The translations under genes were made by a program, and so were the position numbers. Positions 1 through 8,141 of a DNA stretch of 64,000 nucleotides are shown one piece after another. Under the pieces are notes generated by a model. That model made no database searches. It saw only the letters and a program-made list of their open reading frames with translations, and was not told the DNA's origin. Source of the DNA: GWE2-42-39 sp963668595 (lineage in GTDB: Bacteria; Bacteroidota; Bacteroidia; Bacteroidales; Prolixibacteraceae); NCBI GenBank assembly GCA_963668595.1, contig OY764876.1, positions 1 to 64,000 on the forward strand, in the 5' to 3' direction. Each line of letters starts with the position of its first letter. The first letter of the stretch is position 1.

Positions 1-1319
1 TAAATGAGGTTGAAATTTTGTTTTGTTGAAACTGTTCATTTTCCAATAGTTGCAGCAGAAACGGGATATTGCTTTTTATTCCACCTATTCGTGTTTGCTC
101 CAGACTTTCGCGTAGTTGCTGTAATGCTTGCCTGCGGGTGCTGGCGTGTGCAATCTGTTTCGCCAGTAACGAGTCGTAGTCAGGCAGAATGGATGTATCG
201 TTTTGCAAAAAGTGATCGGTACGTATCCCTGTTCTTTCAGGAATAAAAAGTTGCTGGATGCGACCCGTTGAGGGGCGAAAATCGCGTTCGGCATCTTCGG
301 CACAAATACGTGCTTCAATGGCATGCCCGTTGATATGAATATCGTTTTGCTGCAATTGCAAACTATTCCCGGCGGCAATAAGTAGTTGTTGTTTTACCAG
401 ATCAATGCCAGTGATTGCTTCTGTAACCGGGTGTTCCACCTGAATGCGGGTGTTCATCTCCAAAAACCAGAAATTGTGATCGTCATCAACCAGAAACTCG
501 ATAGTTCCCAGTCCTCGGTAGTTTACCGATTGGCCGATGCTGATGGCTGCGTCGCAAAGTTTTTGTGCGTAGCTGATCGCTTACAAAAGCCGAAGGTGCT
601 TCTTCTACAATTTTCTGAAATCGTCGCTGGATGCTGCATTCGCGTTCAAATAAGTGAATCAGCTTGCCGTGATGGTCACCCAAAAGCTGAACTTCGATAT
701 GTCGGGCATGCGGAACATACTTTTCAATCATCAATTCATCGTTGCCAAAATATTGAAAGGCTTGCCGTGCTGTTTTTTCGAGGGCTGGAGCCAGCTCTTT
801 TTCTGAATAAATCACTTGCATTCCCTTTCCTCCTCCTCCGGCAATTGCTTTTATCATTAGCGGAAAGCCAAGTTTGGTGCTTTGGTGCAGTAGTTCATGT
901 TGCGAGCCTTTTGCCGAATGCAATACCGGAATTCCCAGTTTTGCCGCTAGTTTAACGGCCTCATCTTTTTGACCCATGAGACGGATTTGTTCCGGAGATG
1001 GCCCGATGAAATGAATTCCCGCTTTCAACACTGCATCGGCAAAGTCGGCATTTTCGGCCAGTAGCCCATATCCGGGATGAATGGCATCAGCCTGATTTTC
1101 GATAGCAATGCGAATGATTTGCTGGTGATTCAGATAACTATCAGAAAGTGTTTCCCCGTGTAATAAAACTGCTTTATCAGCCAGCAAAACATGCATGGAT
1201 CGTATCTCTTCCTGCGTGTAAATTGCCAGAGTTTTAATTCCCATCTCGCGGGCAGTACGAATAATGCGGACTGCAATTTCTCCGCGGTTTGCAACGAATA
1301 TTTTTCGGAATGAATTCAA
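1..1319 (-). pseudogene. Biotin carboxylase subunit of an acyl-CoA (3-methylcrotonyl-CoA type) carboxylase, frameshifted and 3'-truncated by the window edge
   Basis: The N-terminal part (1319 down to about 565) reads as a biotin carboxylase. It opens with the family start FVANRGEIAVRII and has the ATP-grasp glycine loop GGGGKGM near residue 165 and the ERECSIQRRFQK segment. Near 560-564 a run of five T (A on the coding strand) shifts the frame, so this frame stops at 486. Removing one base restores the family sequence, including LEMNTRIQVEHPVTEA, which stays open to base 1. The start is TTG; no ATG fits. It lies 20 bases after the enoyl-CoA hydratase gene in a leucine-degradation-like cluster. 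The biotinyl domain would be outside the window. This is either a real one-base mutation or a sequence error. The family is clear; the substrate is inferred from the neighbours. Confidence 0.88.
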
Positions 1320-1339
1320 TGTTGTTGTCGTTAGGATTT

Positions 1340-2113
1340 CTATTTTGCTTTTTTGGTCAGAAAAGAATTAATTCGTGCGCGGGTTTCGTCGGAATCAATT
1401 CGTTGGGCCAGTATTTGGGCTAGATATTTGCCATCGCTGGAACCAATTTCCCCGGAATATACCTTGTTAATTAGCTGTTTGCAGGCAATTACTGCACCGG
1501 CGACCGGTTTTTGCAGGTCGTGAATAATATCCAGTAAGCAGTTTTCCAAATGGCCGGTAGCACAAAGAATGTCGGCCAGGCCAATCCCGAAAGCCTTGTC
1601 GGCACTGAACTGTTTTCCGGTGAGCATGAGTAATTTTGCTTCGCGACGGTTGATGCGATTGGCTACAAAAGGCAGTATGGTTGCCGGAACAAGCCCCAGA
1701 TGCACTTCGCTAAATGCCAGTGTGGTCGATTCTTCCATCAGTACCAGATCGCAGGCCGAAGCCAAACCGATTCCTCCCCCGAAAATATTGCCTTTTGCCA
1801 GCGCAATTGTTATTTGTGGAAGACGGTATAGCCGGCGTAGCATTTTCGAAAGCAATTCAAATTGCATGCGATTTTCTTTTTCGCTTTGTTTGCCCGATTC
1901 TGAAAACCATTCCAGGTCGGCGCCGGAGCAAAACGATTTACCCGTTCCATCGAGTACAACAAAATGGATTTCTGTTTCCTTTGCCAGTTGATTGAAAACA
2001 GTAGCCAATTCGCTGATTAATCCGGCATGCAGTGCATTTTGCTTTTCAGGTCGGTTTAAGGTAATCCGACAGATTGCTGCTTCAGTATTAATATTTATAA
2101 AATGATATTCCAT
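1340..2113 (-). CDS. Enoyl-CoA hydratase/isomerase family protein, probable methylglutaconyl-CoA hydratase
   Basis: A 257-residue crotonase-fold protein. Visible are the N-terminal ITLNRPEKQNAL, the CoA and oxyanion region SFCSGADLEWF, the glycine turn GNIFGGGIGLASACD, and FSEVHLGLVPATI, which resembles the AUH/LiuC subgroup hydrating 3-methylglutaconyl-CoA in leucine catabolism. I chose the ATG at 2113. The frame is open further upstream, but that stretch overlaps the carboxyltransferase gene and does not look like the family. It sits 19 bases after the carboxyltransferase stop and just before the biotin carboxylase gene, so the three are probably one operon. The crotonase assignment is firm and the exact substrate is an inference from context. 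Confidence 0.88.
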   Translation of the reverse strand: MEYHFININTEAAICRITLNRPEKQNALHAGLISELATVFNQLAKETEIHFVVLDGTGKSFCSGADLEWFSESGKQSEKENRMQFELLSKMLRRLYRLPQITIALAKGNIFGGGIGLASACDLVLMEESTTLAFSEVHLGLVPATILPFVANRINRREAKLLMLTGKQFSADKAFGIGLADILCATGHLENCLLDIIHDLQKPVAGAVIACKQLINKVYSGEIGSSDGKYLAQILAQRIDSDETRARINSFLTKKAK

Positions 2114-2132
2114 GAGATTGTGATTCTTTTCG

Positions 2133-3686
2133 TTACATTCTGAAAACGCCGTAGCGAGGTTCTTCGATAGGTCGATTTGTGCAGACTGACAAGGCCAATC
2201 CCAGTATTTGTCGGGTATCTGCCGGGTCAATAATTCCGTCGTCCCACAAACGGGAAGAGCTGTAGTAAGCCGAACTTTGCTGCTCAAATTCGTCAAGCAG
2301 TTGTTGCGTATTCTCGTTGCTTCCCACGGATTGCAAAACCCCTGCGGCTTGTTCGCCACCCATGACTGATATTTTTGAATGAGGCCACATAAACAGAAAT
2401 TCAGGATCGAAAGCACGGCCGGCCATGGCATAGTTTCCGGCGCCAAACGAGCCGCCCATAACAATTGTAATTTTCGGAACTACCGAATTTGCCACCGCCT
2501 GAATGAGTTTGGCTCCATCGCGGGCAATGCCCTGGTGTTCGTATTTTTTGCCAACAATGAAGCCTGAAATATTTTGCAGAAACAGTAATGGGATCTTTCG
2601 TTGGTTACAAAGCTGTACAAAATGTGCTCCTTTTAATGCTGCTTCCGAAGTCAGAAAACTTTGATTGGCAACAATGCCTGCACGGAAACCCCAAATGTTG
2701 GCAAACCCGGTGACGAGTGTTTGTCCGTAGTTTGCTTTAAACTCGTGAAACTCGCTGTTGTCGGTAATATGCGCGATAATTTGGTGTATATCGAGAGGCT
2801 TTTTTATGTCCGTCGGGATATGCTGATAAATTTCTTCACCCTGAAAAAGGGGAGCTTTTATGTTTTGCCAATCAAGCAATTTTTGTTCTGCTGCTGGTAG
2901 GTTCGCAATAATACTGCGGCACTTCATAATCGCGTCAGCATCGTTTTCTGCCAAATGATCGGCAACTCCCGAAATGGATGTATGTACTTCTGCTCCGCCC
3001 AGTTCTTCCGCTGTAACTTCTTCTCCGGTTGCCGCTTTTACCAGTGGAGGACCTCCAACAAAAATAGTTCCCTGGTTTCTGACAATGATTGTCTCGTCGC
3101 TCATGGCCGGAACGTAAGCTCCTCCGGCAGTGCATGAACCCATAACTACAGATATTTGCGGAATCCCTTTTGCCGACATTTGTGCCTGATTGAAGAATAC
3201 ACGCCCAAAATCGAAACGATCAGGAAAAACATGGGATTGCTCGGGCAAAAAGATGCCTCCCGAATCGACCAGATAGATGCACGGAAGATGATTTCGCAGA
3301 GCAATTTCTTGCGCCCGGACATGCTTTTTTATTGTTTCGCGAACGTATGTGCCGCCTTTAACAGTGGCATCGTTGGTTACAATTATGCATTCGCGACCAT
3401 GAATGATGCCCACTCCGGTAATAATTCCGGCAGAGGGAAACTCATTGTTGTATTGCCCGAAAGCAGCAAAAGCCGATAGTTCGAGAAAGGGAGTATTGGA
3501 GTCGATGAGCAGATGGATGCGTTCGCGTGCCAGTAATTTGCCCCGTTCCTGATGTTTCTTTCTGGCTCTTTCTGGTCCATGTGAGCTTACCTGCTGCAAT
3601 TTTCGCTTAAACTCAAGCATGAGAAGACGGTACTCCGTCGAAATTTCCTCTTGTTTATTTGGTAAAGCATTTTTATTTGCCTTCAT
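2133..3686 (-). CDS. Acyl-CoA carboxylase carboxyltransferase subunit, 3-methylcrotonyl-CoA carboxylase beta type
   Basis: A 517-residue carboxyltransferase with the two crotonase-like halves of the AccD/PccB/MccB family. The N-terminal half has ERGKLLARERIHLL, the CoA-binding DSGGIFLPEQSHVFPD and the turn GSCTAGGAYVPAMSDE. The C-terminal half has NISGFIVGKKYEHQGIARDGAK and GGSFGAGNYAMAGRAFDP. The segments DSGGIFLP...VFPD and GRAFDPEFLFMWP are typical of methylcrotonyl-CoA carboxylase rather than propionyl-CoA carboxylase. With a biotin carboxylase it moves CO2 from carboxybiotin to 3-methylcrotonyl-CoA. It starts 47 bases after the mtaB stop and leads the cluster with the hydratase and biotin carboxylase genes. 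Confidence 0.92.
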   Translation of the reverse strand: MKANKNALPNKQEEISTEYRLLMLEFKRKLQQVSSHGPERARKKHQERGKLLARERIHLLIDSNTPFLELSAFAAFGQYNNEFPSAGIITGVGIIHGRECIIVTNDATVKGGTYVRETIKKHVRAQEIALRNHLPCIYLVDSGGIFLPEQSHVFPDRFDFGRVFFNQAQMSAKGIPQISVVMGSCTAGGAYVPAMSDETIIVRNQGTIFVGGPPLVKAATGEEVTAEELGGAEVHTSISGVADHLAENDADAIMKCRSIIANLPAAEQKLLDWQNIKAPLFQGEEIYQHIPTDIKKPLDIHQIIAHITDNSEFHEFKANYGQTLVTGFANIWGFRAGIVANQSFLTSEAALKGAHFVQLCNQRKIPLLFLQNISGFIVGKKYEHQGIARDGAKLIQAVANSVVPKITIVMGGSFGAGNYAMAGRAFDPEFLFMWPHSKISVMGGEQAAGVLQSVGSNENTQQLLDEFEQQSSAYYSSSRLWDDGIIDPADTRQILGLALSVCTNRPIEEPRYGVFRM

Positions 3687-3733
3687 GATTGCTTTATAGA
3701 AGATAAAAATATCTTTTATAAGACAAAGAGAAG

Positions 3734-5053
3734 CTAAATAGGTTCACCCAACAGAATTAATTTGTCAGCTTTACCCGAAACGCCGTAAATAATTGTTTCC
3801 GAAATAGTATTTTTTGATAGCTGATTGGCTTTTATTTCTACCGGAACATACAATTCTCCATATCCAGATACTTTGTTTTTTTGCACTCTCTCAATTAAAA
3901 CTTCTTGTGTTTTGCCAATCAGCGACTGGTAATAGCGCAATTTATTTTCTTCGGAAAGCTGACGCACCAAAGCAGAACGTTCATTCTTTAATTTTTCAGA
4001 AATATGCGAATCCATGCGTTCGGCACGAGTTCCTCTTCGTACCGAATACTTAAATGTGTGTACGTGGCTGAACTGAAATTCACGAATTGCGGCAAGTGTT
4101 TGCTGAAAATCGTCTTCAGTTTCGCCCGGAAACCCAACAATAATATCGGTAGTAAAGTTGAAATCGGAATATTTTGCCCGAAATTTTTCAATCACTTTGG
4201 CAAATTGCGAGCGGCTGTACATCCGGCGCATGCGAAGTAAAACCGAGTCGGAACCACTTTGCAGGCAAAGGTGCAGATGGGGCATCAGTTTGGGGTGGCT
4301 GAATAATTCGACAAACCGATCGCCAAAGCCATCGGGCTCGAGCGAAGAAATGCGTACCCGAAAATCTCCCGGAATCTCCAATATTTGTTCCAGCATATTT
4401 TCGAAATGAATTCCTTCCGATTCGTATCGGCCGATATTCACTCCGGTGATCACGATTTCTTTAAAACCATTGTCCAGTGTTTGTTTTACTGCATCCAATA
4501 TTTGTTGAGGCGGACGCGACACGGCTCTGCCCCGAACAGTGGGGATGATGCAGAATGTGCAATAATTATCGCAGCCATCCTGAATTTTCACTGCGCTACG
4601 GGTGTGCAGACTTTTTTTCACTGCATTAAAACGGAACACATCTGCCGCAGCTTCTTGCGGATGAATAATTTCTCCGGAGAAATGTGCTTCAATTAATGGT
4701 AAAATCGAGCTTTTTCGTTTGTTATCGACCACATAAGTGATTTTTTGCTCTCCTTCTAATTGCTGCTTGTAATTTTCGGCCATACAACCGGTAACAACCA
4801 CAATTCCGCCCCGATTTTTTGAGGTAGCCTGACTAATTGTATTGCGCGATTTACTATCGCTCTGATTCGTAACAGTACAAGTATTTACGACAACCACGTC
4901 AGCTTTTTCGCTAAAATCAACAATGTCGTATCCCGCCTGGTCAAAATCAGAGACCAGGGCATCGGTTTCGTACTGGTTCAGGCGACAGCCCAGTGTTTTG
5001 AAAGCAACCCTCCGTTTGGGCTGAATTTCCTGTTCTTTTTCTGAATGATTCAT
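3734..5053 (-). CDS. mtaB: tRNA (N(6)-L-threonylcarbamoyladenosine(37)-C(2))-methylthiotransferase MtaB
   Basis: A 439-residue radical SAM methylthiotransferase that adds a methylthio group to t6A at position 37 of tRNA. The N-terminal domain carries the three auxiliary-cluster cysteines at about 23 (FKTLGCRLNQYE), 59 (NTCTVTNQSD) and 90 (VTGCMAEN). The radical SAM motif CDNYCTFC is at about 161-168, followed by RGRAVSRPP. A TRAM-like tail closes the protein. KTLGCRLNQYETDA and NTCTVTNQSD are MtaB hallmarks that separate it from MiaB and RimO. Its ATG overlaps by one base the stop codon of the MiaB-like gene upstream (TAATG), so the two are translationally coupled. Confidence 0.95.
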   Translation of the reverse strand: MNHSEKEQEIQPKRRVAFKTLGCRLNQYETDALVSDFDQAGYDIVDFSEKADVVVVNTCTVTNQSDSKSRNTISQATSKNRGGIVVVTGCMAENYKQQLEGEQKITYVVDNKRKSSILPLIEAHFSGEIIHPQEAAADVFRFNAVKKSLHTRSAVKIQDGCDNYCTFCIIPTVRGRAVSRPPQQILDAVKQTLDNGFKEIVITGVNIGRYESEGIHFENMLEQILEIPGDFRVRISSLEPDGFGDRFVELFSHPKLMPHLHLCLQSGSDSVLLRMRRMYSRSQFAKVIEKFRAKYSDFNFTTDIIVGFPGETEDDFQQTLAAIREFQFSHVHTFKYSVRRGTRAERMDSHISEKLKNERSALVRQLSEENKLRYYQSLIGKTQEVLIERVQKNKVSGYGELYVPVEIKANQLSKNTISETIIYGVSGKADKLILLGEPI

Positions 5054-6423
5054 TAAATGTTCGCTTCTTCTAATGTCGTGCTCGCAGCAATTCTTTTCAC
5101 CATTTTTCCACTGAGTGAAAAATCTGCGGCAGAAGTAATTTTTACATCGATAATTTGTCCGAGCAGTTCATTGGCTTTCTGGTTTAGCCGGACATTTATT
5201 TTTCCTTCGGTCAGTCCCGTCGAAAATCCGGTTTTACGGTCGATGCCATGAATAAGTACACGCATTGTTTTACCAAGTAATGATTCGTTATAATTTCGTG
5301 AATGAATTCTCAATGCTTCTGAAAGTTCATGGTGCCGGCGCTTTTTGTCTTCCATTGGTACTTCGTTTTCCCACCGGTAACTCGCCGCTCCGGGGCGGGG
5401 CGAGTACATAGCAATATAAGCCATATTAAATTTGAATTCGTTCATGGCGGCAATTGTATGCTGAAATTCACTTTCGCCTTCGCTGGTAAATCCAACAATA
5501 ATATCGGTAAATAAAGTTGCCTGGGGAATTAACTCCCGAATATCGCTGACAATTCGGCGGTATTTGTCCATTGAATGGCGGCGGTTCATTTTTATCAGTA
5601 CACGCTCGTCGCCACTTTGCATCGGCAAATGTATTTGTTTGGCAAGGCAGCTATATTGGGCAACAACTTCAATCACATCGCGAGTCATGTCGTGAGGATG
5701 AGGAGAGGTGAAATACACCCAAAATTCCTGTTTCGATTGATTCCCAAATTCTCCGATGCGTTGCAATAATTCGGCAAAACGTATTTCTTCTCCGTTTTTA
5801 TCTAAGCCGTACGAATTTACATTTTGTCCGAGCAGTGTAATCGATTTGTATCCCTGGTTAACCAAATGACGAACTTCATCCAGTATTTCGTGAGATGGGC
5901 GCGATACTTCCCGTCCTCGAGTGTACGGAACCGCACAAAAGGTGCAAAATTTATCGCATCCGTTTTGAATGGGCACAAAGGCTTCGTAACTCGATTGATA
6001 TTTGGGCTTGATATGCCACAAGTCAGCGATGTGTTCATTTCGTGGCATTTGTGGTTCTGGCATTTTCAGTCCCGCTGGAGTAACAATTCCGTATTCACGA
6101 ATCATATCGGGCAATGATGCCAATTCACTCATCTGAAAAATAATGTCGAATGTTTTCAGGAATTTCTCTTTATCGGCGGGCAAAATACAGCCTGAAACAA
6201 AAGTGATCAGGTTTCTATTGTTCTTCCAACGATTCCATTGGGCAATTTTGTTATATACTTTGTCGATGGGTTTTTGGCGCACTGAACAGGCAAGAATTCC
6301 CAATATATTGGCTTCCTCTTCTTTTTCTGTTCGGGTATAGCCCATTCGCTCCAGCACGGCACTTACGCGCTCGCTGTCGGAGAGGTTCATCTGGCAACCC
6401 AATGTCACTAAATGATATTTCAC
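5053..6423 (-). CDS. MiaB-like radical SAM methylthiotransferase
   Basis: A 456-residue protein of the MiaB/RimO/MtaB family. Auxiliary-cluster cysteines lie at 10 (TLGCQMN), 46 (LACSVRQKP) and 79 (VSGCILP). The radical SAM cysteines are at 156, 160 and 163 (CDKFCTFC), followed by PYTRGREVSRPS and LGQNVNSYG. LGQNVNSYG and SITLLGQ fit MiaB, which makes ms2i6A37 in tRNA from i6A. The second cysteine sits in ILACSVRQKPIDK instead of the usual NTCS(I/V)RE context, so it could be a paralogue with a different target. The start is GTG at 6423. MiaA, which makes the i6A substrate, is encoded at 14825-15757. Confidence 0.85.
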   Translation of the reverse strand: MKYHLVTLGCQMNLSDSERVSAVLERMGYTRTEKEEEANILGILACSVRQKPIDKVYNKIAQWNRWKNNRNLITFVSGCILPADKEKFLKTFDIIFQMSELASLPDMIREYGIVTPAGLKMPEPQMPRNEHIADLWHIKPKYQSSYEAFVPIQNGCDKFCTFCAVPYTRGREVSRPSHEILDEVRHLVNQGYKSITLLGQNVNSYGLDKNGEEIRFAELLQRIGEFGNQSKQEFWVYFTSPHPHDMTRDVIEVVAQYSCLAKQIHLPMQSGDERVLIKMNRRHSMDKYRRIVSDIRELIPQATLFTDIIVGFTSEGESEFQHTIAAMNEFKFNMAYIAMYSPRPGAASYRWENEVPMEDKKRRHHELSEALRIHSRNYNESLLGKTMRVLIHGIDRKTGFSTGLTEGKINVRLNQKANELLGQIIDVKITSAADFSLSGKMVKRIAASTTLEEANI

Positions 6424-6546
6424 ACGTATATATTTAAATTAAGTTATTGAATATCTGTCGGATCAAAGAACCGTGCCTTGAACATCTTTTGAATCCCGTG
6501 TGGAACTCGCAGAGTTTATACATGCACTTTTGCGATAATTCGAACC

Positions 6547-6680
6547 ATGCTCGTTTCATTCGTATATAATTTATTTTTATTTGTCGGATAGTCCCGAAAG
6601 CTTTCGGGTTCGCATGGTCCGCCAACTGGCGGATATTCATTTCGATTGGTCTCGCCTAAGGCGAGATGCTCATTTCATAA
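6547..6680. repeat. Cluster of three short palindromes with interspersed near-repeats
   Basis: Three dyads stand close together: a perfect 16-base palindrome at 6593-6608 (CCCGAAAGCTTTCGGG), TCCGCCA/TGGCGGA at 6618-6633, and TCTCGCCT/AGGCGAGA at 6650-6666. Between them a loose phrase recurs: ATGCTCGTTTCAT near 6548, ATTCATTTCGATT near 6635 and ATGCTCATTTCAT near 6666. The third palindrome with its flanks recurs in inverted orientation at 35701-35720 (20 identical bases). No gene lies in 6424-6716. Function unknown; it could be a dispersed REP-like element or transcribed hairpins. Confidence 0.8.
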
Positions 6681-6716
6681 TTAGAAAAGAGAAATCTCCT
6701 CACTCACTACTCGTGG

Positions 6717-7397
6717 CTAAAAATAAACTTCACAATGGATATGATCGCGGTCAAATCCTTTTTCTTTTAATATTTCCAATGCATCGAAAATCATATTACT
6801 ATTTCCGCAGAGATAGAAATGGGTATTTTCAGCAAATGATGTTTCTTTTAAGTAACCCGTAAGGCGACCGTGGTAGTTACCCTGAGTGTCGCCGGTAGTG
6901 CATAAAACATGTCTGTTTGGGGCATATTCGTGTTTATCGTAAGCTTCGTAAGCGTGGCGGACTCCATGAATAAGTGTGTAGTCAAGCTCCGGGTGGCTTC
7001 GAACCATACTGCGGAAGGGAGCAATTCCTGTTCCACTCGCAATAAATACGAATTTGTGGTCTGGAATTAATTTTTCATCTATATGAAATTTGCCGAACGG
7101 ACCGTGCACTTCGACTAAATCACCTGGTTTGAGCAGGCTGAGTTTGGGTGAAAAATAGCCATCTTTCACTTCCTTAACCAATACTTCAAGATGATCGTCA
7201 TTTGCTCCGCTGTAAATAGAATATTCGCGACTCTGATAATCGCCATGTATGCCAAGCGAAATATGCTGGCCCGCTTTGTATTTGAATCGGCTTTTAGGTA
7301 GTTGTAGCGATATGGTATCGGGACTTAGTTTTCTAACTTGCTCTACCTTGTAAAAGCTTTCGTCAATGCGTATTTGAGGTTTAATATTTGTAATCAT
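6717..7397 (-). CDS. FAD/NAD(P)-binding ferredoxin--NADP+ reductase family oxidoreductase
   Basis: A 226-residue single-domain FNR-type flavin reductase. The N-terminal FAD barrel carries SREYSIYSG, the RxYS FAD-binding motif. The phosphate region is GDLVEVHGPFGKF. The nucleotide-binding half has FIASGTGIAPFRSM and the late YLCGNSNMIFDALEIL. There is no 2Fe-2S domain, so it would pass electrons between NAD(P)H and a separate carrier. It is divergent from a flavodoxin-domain gene across 148 bases, and that protein is a possible partner. A TAnnTTTG box lies just upstream (7414-7421). Confidence 0.88.
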   Translation of the reverse strand: MITNIKPQIRIDESFYKVEQVRKLSPDTISLQLPKSRFKYKAGQHISLGIHGDYQSREYSIYSGANDDHLEVLVKEVKDGYFSPKLSLLKPGDLVEVHGPFGKFHIDEKLIPDHKFVFIASGTGIAPFRSMVRSHPELDYTLIHGVRHAYEAYDKHEYAPNRHVLCTTGDTQGNYHGRLTGYLKETSFAENTHFYLCGNSNMIFDALEILKEKGFDRDHIHCEVYF

Positions 7398-7413
7398 AGC
7401 GTAAAATTTGCTG

Positions 7414-7421
7414 CAAAATTA
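7414..7421 (-). promoter_or_regulatory. Bacteroidota -7 promoter box for the FNR-family gene
   Basis: The minus strand reads TAATTTTG, a perfect TAnnTTTG box, ending 16 bases before the ATG at 7397. Recognised by pattern only. Confidence 0.6.
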
Positions 7422-7508
7422 GTAAAATAAACAAATAAAGATGTTAATGTCTTTATATTTTACCGATAATAATAGATTATTAACCGATTTAAGGCAATAA
7501 TGTTCCGG

Positions 7509-7516
7509 TAATTTTG
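7509..7516 (+). promoter_or_regulatory. Bacteroidota -7 promoter box for the flavodoxin gene
   Basis: TAATTTTG matches TAnnTTTG 30 bases before the ATG at 7546; a second match, TACATTTG, follows directly at 7517-7524. These boxes argue against the upstream TTG at 7522 as the start codon. Confidence 0.6.
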
Positions 7517-7545
7517 TACATTTGAAAGAAAGCCATTTTATTACC

Positions 7546-8049
7546 ATGAAAACACTGATTGTTTATATGTCAACACACGGTTGTACTGAACAAGTTGTCA
7601 GGCAGCTGAGCGAAAAATTGGGGGAAGAGACAGAAGTAATCAATCTGAAACGGGATATTGTGCCGGATTTGGATGATTTTAGCCGGATTATTATTGGCGG
7701 ATCAATTCATGCAGGCCAAATTCAGCGCAAAGTTCGGGATTTCTGCGAGAAAAATATGGATGTTTTCCGACACAAAGAGGTTGGCTTGTTTATTTGTTGC
7801 ATGTATGAAGGGCAACAGGCAAAAGATCAGCTAAAAAATGCTTTTCCTGAAAAATTACACCAATACTCGAAAGCAGAAGCGATTCTGGGAGGTGAGTTCA
7901 ATTTTTCACGGATGAATTTCCTTGAAAAGATGATCGTGAAAAAGGTTGTTCATGTGAAAGAATCGGTTTCAAATATTGACAATCGTGCGATTGATCGGTT
8001 TGCAAAACGAATGGAAAAAACCTATCAGCCGATGTTCATGCTAATTTGA
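7546..8049 (+). CDS. Flavodoxin domain protein, HemG (protoporphyrinogen oxidase)-like
   Basis: A 167-residue flavodoxin-fold protein. The N-terminus MKTLIVYMSTHGCTEQVV is an FMN phosphate-binding loop, followed by IIIGGSIHAGQIQ, a second FMN-contact loop. Length and layout match the HemG-like flavodoxin family (menaquinone-dependent protoporphyrinogen IX dehydrogenase) rather than electron-carrier flavodoxins. The ATG at 7546 is chosen because the upstream in-frame TTG lies inside the promoter boxes. It is divergent from an FNR-type reductase, which could supply electrons. A role in haem synthesis is a family-based possibility, not shown here. Confidence 0.8.
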   Translation: MKTLIVYMSTHGCTEQVVRQLSEKLGEETEVINLKRDIVPDLDDFSRIIIGGSIHAGQIQRKVRDFCEKNMDVFRHKEVGLFICCMYEGQQAKDQLKNAFPEKLHQYSKAEAILGGEFNFSRMNFLEKMIVKKVVHVKESVSNIDNRAIDRFAKRMEKTYQPMFMLI

Positions 8050-8092
8050 TTTCAGACAGAAATACGATATTATTGTAGTTAGGTTTACAATG

Positions 8093-8130
8093 AGAGACTC
8101 GTTGGGCATTTTAGCCACGAGTCTCTTTTT
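8093..8130 (+). terminator. Intrinsic terminator between convergent genes
   Basis: AGAGACTCGT (8093-8102) pairs perfectly with ACGAGTCTCT (8117-8126), followed by a T run to 8130. It stands between the flavodoxin gene and the convergent isochorismatase-like gene. Confidence 0.85.
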
Positions 8131-8141
8131 ATATTGAGGCA

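Noticed and set aside
386..955. 189-codon open frame on the plus strand
   Set aside because: It is antisense to the frameshifted biotin carboxylase, whose minus-strand translation matches the family on both sides of the shift.
2114..2464. Long N-terminal extension of the enoyl-CoA hydratase frame
   Set aside because: It lies inside the carboxyltransferase gene on the same strand and does not resemble crotonases; the ATG at 2113 gives the normal family length.
6434..6640. Open frame of 68 codons and a tRNA-like stretch (GAGTTCCACACGGGATTC on the minus strand)
   Set aside because: The frame runs through the palindromes and looks non-coding. The tRNA-like piece has no matching acceptor, D or anticodon arms.
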